Shown piece after piece: positions 59,594-64,000 of a stretch of DNA of 64,000 bases. The position numbers were made by a program, and so were the translations under genes. The stretch is taken from the NCBI RefSeq assembly GCF_000702945.1, contig NZ_JNLE01000003.1, positions 2,093,501-2,157,500 of the forward strand, read 5' to 3'. Within the stretch, counting starts at the first letter, position 1. Every line of letters starts with the position of its first letter. Below the pieces are notes generated by a model that was given only the letters and a program-made list of their open reading frames with translations, had not been told where the DNA came from and ran no database searches. This DNA is from Clostridium sp. KNHs205 (GTDB lineage Bacteria; Bacillota; Clostridia; Lachnospirales; Lachnospiraceae).

Positions 59594-61201
59594 ATGGAAA
59601 AGAAGACAGTAAAAAAGGTAGTAAAAATTGAGCCTGTTAGCACCATTTCAAACATGGAAAAGCCCCTTGTGAAACGAGTATGCGCCTATTGCCGAGTGAG
59701 TACCGAATCAGCAGAGCAAATCAGTTCCTTTGAGTCTCAGGTGGAGTATTATGAGCGGCTCATTCAGGAAAAGGACAGCTGGGTATGTGTCGGTATTTAT
59801 GCGGATCAGGCACGAAGCGGTACGAAAACCAGTGGACGTGATCAATTCCGACAGATGATGCAGGACTGCAGATTAGGCAAAATCGATCTGATCCTTACGA
59901 AGTCCGTCACCCGCTTCGCCAGAAATACCGTAGACAGTATCAAGGCGATTCGGGAGCTGAAGCGTTTAGGCATCGAGATCTACTTCGAAAAGGAGAGGAT
60001 CAGCACCCTGTCTGAGAAAAGTGAACAGCTGCTGACAATCCTCAGCTCCATAGCACAGGGTGAAGCCGAGAGTATCTCAACCAATTCCAGATGGTCCGTG
60101 CAATATCGTTTTCAGAATGGAACCTTTATCATCAGCTCCCCTGCTTATGGGTACATAAACGATGAGAATGGAGAGCTTATCATCCAGCCGGAAGAAGCCA
60201 AAATTGTCCGTAGAATTTTTGATCAGTACCTTGGTGGAAAAGGCTCCTACGCCATAGCAAAAGAACTGCGTAAGGCGGGAATTCCTACCATACGAGGATC
60301 GAAGGGCTGGCAGGACGGTGTGGTCAAGGAGATATTGCAGAACCCAGTGTATGCAGGTGACCTGCTCTTCCAAAAAACCTACACGACTGAGGGGGTACCC
60401 TTTACCAAGAAGCATAATCGCGGTGAGATGCCGCAGGTTATGATTACGGATAACCATGAACCCATTATCAGCAGAGAAGAAGAACAGGCGGTTCGAGAGC
60501 TATACGCATACCGCAGACAAAAGCAATGTGTGGAGAATGTCGAGGTCTACCAGAATCGATACGCATTCAGCAGTCGGATTATCTGCGGAGAATGCGGCTC
60601 CATATTTAGGAGGCAGAAGATATACATTGGAAAGCCTTACGAAAAAGTACAATGGTGCTGTCATCAGCATATTGAGGATATTTCGAAATGCAGTCAGAAA
60701 TCAATTCGGGAAGATTGCATCCAGCATACCTTCATAACCCTGTGGAACAAGCTGGCCAGTAATTATGAAGATATCCTTTATCCTCTTCTGGCGATATTAA
60801 AAGCGGTGCCGGACGATCCGGAGCAGGTACAGGAATTGCTGGAGCTGGAGAATAAAATAAGGGAATTAAAACAGCAGAGCCATATGTTGCAGAAAGTCCT
60901 TACAGGCGGCGACATTGGCTCTGTTGTTTTTATAGAAAAACGAGGTCTTATAGACACGGAGCTGGAAAAGGCATACCGCCGACAGCAGCTTCTCAAGGAG
61001 CAAAAATTATTTGATGAGCAAATCAGCCAGACAGAGTATCTGATGGCGGTTTTCAGAAACCGCCCTGCCATACTAGACGATTATGACGAGGAGCTCTTCC
61101 GAATGATGATTGAAACGGTGACTGCTTACCCCGGACAGCGGTTGGTCTTTAAACTGAAGAACGGACTGGAGCTGGAAGAAACCTACGGAAAGGAGCTGTA
61201 A
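59594..61201 (+). CDS. Large serine recombinase 1
   Basis: A 535-residue site-specific recombinase. The resolvase domain has catalytic Ser36 in YCRVSTES and the Arg motif KSVTRFARNTVDS. A recombinase domain follows (AKELRKAGIPTIRGSKGWQD) and a zinc ribbon (CGECGS, then CCHQH), with a C-terminal coiled coil. Likely integrates and excises the ICE with the two following proteins. GAAAGGAGAAGCAT precedes the start. Confidence 0.95.
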   Translation: MEKKTVKKVVKIEPVSTISNMEKPLVKRVCAYCRVSTESAEQISSFESQVEYYERLIQEKDSWVCVGIYADQARSGTKTSGRDQFRQMMQDCRLGKIDLILTKSVTRFARNTVDSIKAIRELKRLGIEIYFEKERISTLSEKSEQLLTILSSIAQGEAESISTNSRWSVQYRFQNGTFIISSPAYGYINDENGELIIQPEEAKIVRRIFDQYLGGKGSYAIAKELRKAGIPTIRGSKGWQDGVVKEILQNPVYAGDLLFQKTYTTEGVPFTKKHNRGEMPQVMITDNHEPIISREEEQAVRELYAYRRQKQCVENVEVYQNRYAFSSRIICGECGSIFRRQKIYIGKPYEKVQWCCHQHIEDISKCSQKSIREDCIQHTFITLWNKLASNYEDILYPLLAILKAVPDDPEQVQELLELENKIRELKQQSHMLQKVLTGGDIGSVVFIEKRGLIDTELEKAYRRQQLLKEQKLFDEQISQTEYLMAVFRNRPAILDDYDEELFRMMIETVTAYPGQRLVFKLKNGLELEETYGKEL

Positions 61202-61205
61202 GCAG

Positions 61206-62111
61206 ATGCAACGACATATGCCGCTTGGATACCGGATCGTAAATGGTAAGGCTGATATCGTGCCGGAAGCCGCTCAGATAGTAAAAGCTGTTTTTCAGGC
61301 ATATTTGGGCGGAACCTCTACCTATCAGATTGCAAAAGACTTAACGAAACAAGGAGTCTTAAATGCCAGTCACAAGCCCTCTTGGAACCACGGTTCGGTG
61401 GGAAAGATATTGGAAAATAGAAAATACACTGGAGATGAGTTTTATCCTTCACTGATCGAAAGCGGAATTTTCGAGCAGGTGCAAAAGCGCAGACAGGAAA
61501 CAGTAAAAAGCCTTGGCAGACACGTACAACCAAACAGTTTCCGGAATCAAACAAAATTCAGCGGAACGCTGTACTGCGGTATCTGCGGACAGTCATATCG
61601 GAGATATGTGGAACACTGCAATCAACCCAGTGAGAATGTGAAATGGAAGTGCAAGCATTATATCAAGTCCAATCGGGTATCCTGCCTAAACATCTTTCTG
61701 ACCGATGAACAAATCGAAAGTGCTTTTATGAATGTCATCAACCAAATCATAGCGACACCAGCTATGCTGGAACAAAGGCGCTCGATAAAAACACCTGCTC
61801 CCTGCCCTGTCGGAGAAAAGCTGACCCGACAAATAAAGGAGACTCTCAATGCCGGTCAGTATAAGGTAAACGAAATAAAAGAGCTTGCTTATACACGAGC
61901 TGCCGCACAATATCGGGTATCGGTTATTGATGACAGCGCTTACCGGACGGATCAGATAAAGGCTGCTATTTTAGGCAAAGAAAAGCAGATGGATTTTGAT
62001 GAAAGACTTTTTCAGCAGGTAATCCGTAAAATCACAGTAAACCCGGATGGCAGGCTCCGGTTTGAACTGCTTAACGGTCTGCTTCTTGATAAGAACATCG
62101 AAGAAAATTAG
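61206..62111 (+). CDS. Recombinase-like protein lacking the catalytic domain
   Basis: A 301-residue protein that begins directly with the recombinase DNA-binding domain (MPLGYRIVNGKADIVPEAAQ, then TYQIAKDLTKQGV) and continues with a zinc ribbon (CGICGQSYRRY, then CKHY) and a short C-terminal helix. No resolvase domain or catalytic Ser is present, and the start has AAAGGAG, so it is not a frame fragment. It is 4 bp after recombinase 1 and overlaps the region before recombinase 2. Likely a DNA-binding or directionality partner. Confidence 0.9.
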   Translation: MQRHMPLGYRIVNGKADIVPEAAQIVKAVFQAYLGGTSTYQIAKDLTKQGVLNASHKPSWNHGSVGKILENRKYTGDEFYPSLIESGIFEQVQKRRQETVKSLGRHVQPNSFRNQTKFSGTLYCGICGQSYRRYVEHCNQPSENVKWKCKHYIKSNRVSCLNIFLTDEQIESAFMNVINQIIATPAMLEQRRSIKTPAPCPVGEKLTRQIKETLNAGQYKVNEIKELAYTRAAAQYRVSVIDDSAYRTDQIKAAILGKEKQMDFDERLFQQVIRKITVNPDGRLRFELLNGLLLDKNIEEN

Positions 62112-62131
62112 TGAGTAGGAGGAAAACAAAG

Positions 62132-63775
62132 ATGCAAGCAGTAAAGAAGAACATCTCGATTATCCCTGCAACACGAGGATATGATAGAACAATTCGTCCA
62201 CAAATGAAAGCCCTGCGGGTTGCGGCTTACTGCCGCGTCAGCACCCTGCAGGAACAGCAGGAAACCAGCTACGAAGCACAGGTAAATTACTACACAGAAA
62301 AAATCGAGAACAATCCTAGCTGGAAGCTGGCGGGAATTTATGCGGATGACGGAAAAAGCGCAACCTCAACGAAGAACAGAAGTAACTTCCAAGCCATGAT
62401 TGAGGACTGCATGGCTGGTAAAATTGATATGGTTATCACCAAATCCATCAGCCGCTTTGCCCGAAACACCGTAGATTCACTGATGAATATTCGAAAGCTA
62501 AAGGAAAAGAACATCGCGGTCTTCTTTGAGAAAGAGGGCATCAATACGCTGGAGGGCAGCGGTGAACTGCTGGTTACCATCTTAAGCAGTCAGGCACAGG
62601 AGGAAAGCCGGAATATCAGCGAGAACTGCCATTGGGGAATCGTTCGAAAATTTGAAAGCGGTAAGGTGATTGTCAATCATAGCAAGTTTTTAGGCTACAC
62701 AAAGAATAAAGACGGAAATCTTGTCATCATACCAGAGGAAGCAGATCTGGTGCGCAGGATTTTCCGTCTTTTTTTAGAGGGAAACAGCAGTTATAAAATT
62801 AAACGGATACTGGAAGCCGATGGTATCCCCACAGTCACCGGAAAGACCGTATGGCAAGCAACGGTCATTGACAAAATGCTTAGCAACGAAAAATATATGG
62901 GTGATGCCCTGATGCAGAAAACCTATACCGTGGATTTTCTGACGAAGAAAAAGGTGATAAATAAAAGTATCGTACCGCAGTACTACATAGAAGATAATCA
63001 TGAAGCGATTATCCCAAAGGAGTTGTACCACCGAGTACAGGAGGAAAAGGCACGTAGAGGTGCAATCTACCGACCTGCATCTAAAAAAGTGGATGCACCT
63101 TCTATCAAGGGAAAGTACAGCGCCAAATATGTGCTGTCCGACATTATGGTATGCGCAGAATGCGGTCAGCCCTACCGCAGGCAGGTATGGTCCAAGTACG
63201 GCATGAAAAAAGCCGTGTGGCGCTGTGACAACCGCCTCAAGCACGGTTCCAAGAGGTGCAAGCATTCCCCCACCCTGAAAGAAGACAGCCTCCATGAAGC
63301 CATTATGACCGCAATTAATAACGTGGTAGAGGATCAGGGAGAATTTGTGCAGGCATTCCGAGAAAATGTAATCCGCATCATCGGAAGCTACTCAGCACAG
63401 GCAGAGCCTACGGAATACGATGAGCAAATCGAACAGCTTCGACAGGGAATGATGAAACTTATCGAGGAAAGCGCCAAAACCGAGTGTGCAGATGATACAT
63501 TCGATAAAGAATACCGCATTATCGCAGATGAAATCAAGGAGCTAAGGAAGAAAAAAGCAAAGGTGCTTCAAGAACGACATCTGGCAGAATCCTATGAACA
63601 GCGTCTGCAGGAGATGAGTAGCTACACGAAAAAAATTAACTACTTAAAACGGGAGTTTGACGATGACCTTGTCCGCAGACTGCTTCAAACAATCCGAGTT
63701 ATCAGTGAGTGCAAAATAGAAATTCAATTTCAATCGGGCATCGTTATACGGCAGGATGTCCTGTGTGATGATTAA
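62132..63775 (+). CDS. Large serine recombinase 2
   Basis: A 547-residue recombinase with catalytic Ser37 in YCRVSTLQ, KSISRFARNTVDS, a recombinase domain (KRILEADGIPTVTGKTVWQA), zinc ribbon (CAECGQPYRRQ, then CDNRL) and a coiled coil. The ATG at 62132 is chosen because the upstream GTG at 62111 lies before the AGGAGG ribosome site. Last gene of the element in the window. Confidence 0.95.
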   Translation: MQAVKKNISIIPATRGYDRTIRPQMKALRVAAYCRVSTLQEQQETSYEAQVNYYTEKIENNPSWKLAGIYADDGKSATSTKNRSNFQAMIEDCMAGKIDMVITKSISRFARNTVDSLMNIRKLKEKNIAVFFEKEGINTLEGSGELLVTILSSQAQEESRNISENCHWGIVRKFESGKVIVNHSKFLGYTKNKDGNLVIIPEEADLVRRIFRLFLEGNSSYKIKRILEADGIPTVTGKTVWQATVIDKMLSNEKYMGDALMQKTYTVDFLTKKKVINKSIVPQYYIEDNHEAIIPKELYHRVQEEKARRGAIYRPASKKVDAPSIKGKYSAKYVLSDIMVCAECGQPYRRQVWSKYGMKKAVWRCDNRLKHGSKRCKHSPTLKEDSLHEAIMTAINNVVEDQGEFVQAFRENVIRIIGSYSAQAEPTEYDEQIEQLRQGMMKLIEESAKTECADDTFDKEYRIIADEIKELRKKKAKVLQERHLAESYEQRLQEMSSYTKKINYLKREFDDDLVRRLLQTIRVISECKIEIQFQSGIVIRQDVLCDD

Positions 63776-63779
63776 ATGA

Positions 63780-63870
63780 CGGCAGGAGCCGAAAGACCAG
63801 CGGTTCCTGCCAGTGTATAAAGTACTGGTAAGAATAAAATCCTCAGACAGTGGGCTGAGGGTTTTATTGT
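63780..63870 (+). terminator. Hairpins and terminator after the recombinases
   Basis: First hairpin GGCAGGAGCC / GGTTCCTGCC (63782-63812), then CCTCAG, 8-nt loop, CTGAGG followed by GTTTTATT (63842-63870), which looks like the terminator. An ICE end (attR) may lie within the next few hundred bases but no core repeat can be assigned from one side. Confidence 0.7.
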
Positions 63871-63908
63871 TGGCAGTACCAATATGGTCTGCTGCAAGCA
63901 GAAACGGG

Positions 63909-63937
63909 TTTATAGAAATGTAAAAAAAGTGTATAAT
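63909..63937 (+). promoter_or_regulatory. Possible promoter at the right edge
   Basis: TTTATA, 17 bp, TATAAT with an extended TG before the -10. It points out of the window. The -35 match is poor. Confidence 0.35.
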
Positions 63938-64000
63938 AAAAATAAGAAATTAACTTCAAACTATTATGTTGAACAGCTTATATTTATGAGGTAAAATGTT

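Overview
The window is the interior and right end of an integrative and conjugative element (ICE) of the broad Tn1549/CTn type found in gut Clostridia (Bacillota, probably Lachnospirales or Oscillospirales). The evidence is gene content: a VirB4-like ATPase, a CD1108-type NlpC/P60-M23 cell-wall hydrolase, ParM/ParR, a MobP3-like relaxase, a TOPRIM protein, a VirD4 coupling protein and a closing block of large serine recombinases, almost all on the + strand and almost all preceded by AGGAGG-type ribosome binding sites. VirB6 and PrgI homologues are not in the window and would be expected to its left. No rRNA, tRNA or CRISPR array was seen.

Layout. 1-4950: a small accessory gene and a complete minus-strand arsenic operon, arsR-acr3-arsN1-arsD-arsA-arsC, with a consensus promoter. 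5081-24871: conjugation and accessory block, ending in a VirD4 gene split by a 2.7-kb group II intron (21397-24121); the spliced reading frame is restored exactly. A repeat- and hairpin-rich stretch (14859-15080) just before the relaxosome and relaxase genes is the best oriT candidate. 25098-51362: a 26-kb redox and hydrolase cargo island. 51555-53806: an orphan cyclic-di-GMP-I riboswitch with its terminator, then a group IIC-like intron placed directly behind another terminator. 53960-63775: sigma-like regulator, a degenerate resolvase domain, ICE accessory proteins (LPD28-like, DUF4314-like, Api92-like) and three tandem serine recombinases, the middle one without a catalytic domain.

The cargo island is the most unusual part. 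It encodes eight flavodoxin-fold proteins plus a ninth as a remnant. Three of the eight are predicted lipoproteins and one is fused to three S-layer homology domains, so four are placed outside the membrane. With them are four predicted lipoprotein alpha/beta hydrolases (a fifth is a pseudogene), a DUF4405-type membrane protein with histidines suited to haem, a flavin reductase, three aldo/keto reductases, two iron-type alcohol dehydrogenases, an SDR, a RibD/DHFR-like reductase, tandem CMD and cupin proteins and a DHA2 efflux pump. My reading is an ICE-borne system that hydrolyses and reduces electrophilic or conjugated compounds at the cell surface and in the cytoplasm; this is inference. Four transcription units in the island share one promoter layout (a box near -65, a GARACTTCT element at -35, and a -10 hexamer exactly 17 bp later). 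A LysR gene in the island is the natural candidate regulator. A MerR gene with a classic 19-bp-spacer promoter controls a separate SDR-led unit.

A second pattern runs through the ICE accessory genes: unrelated proteins end in a short tail of alternating Met/Leu residues (for example SMSM, MNMSM, TMTM, SMEM, SMEMEL). The core transfer proteins and recombinases lack it.
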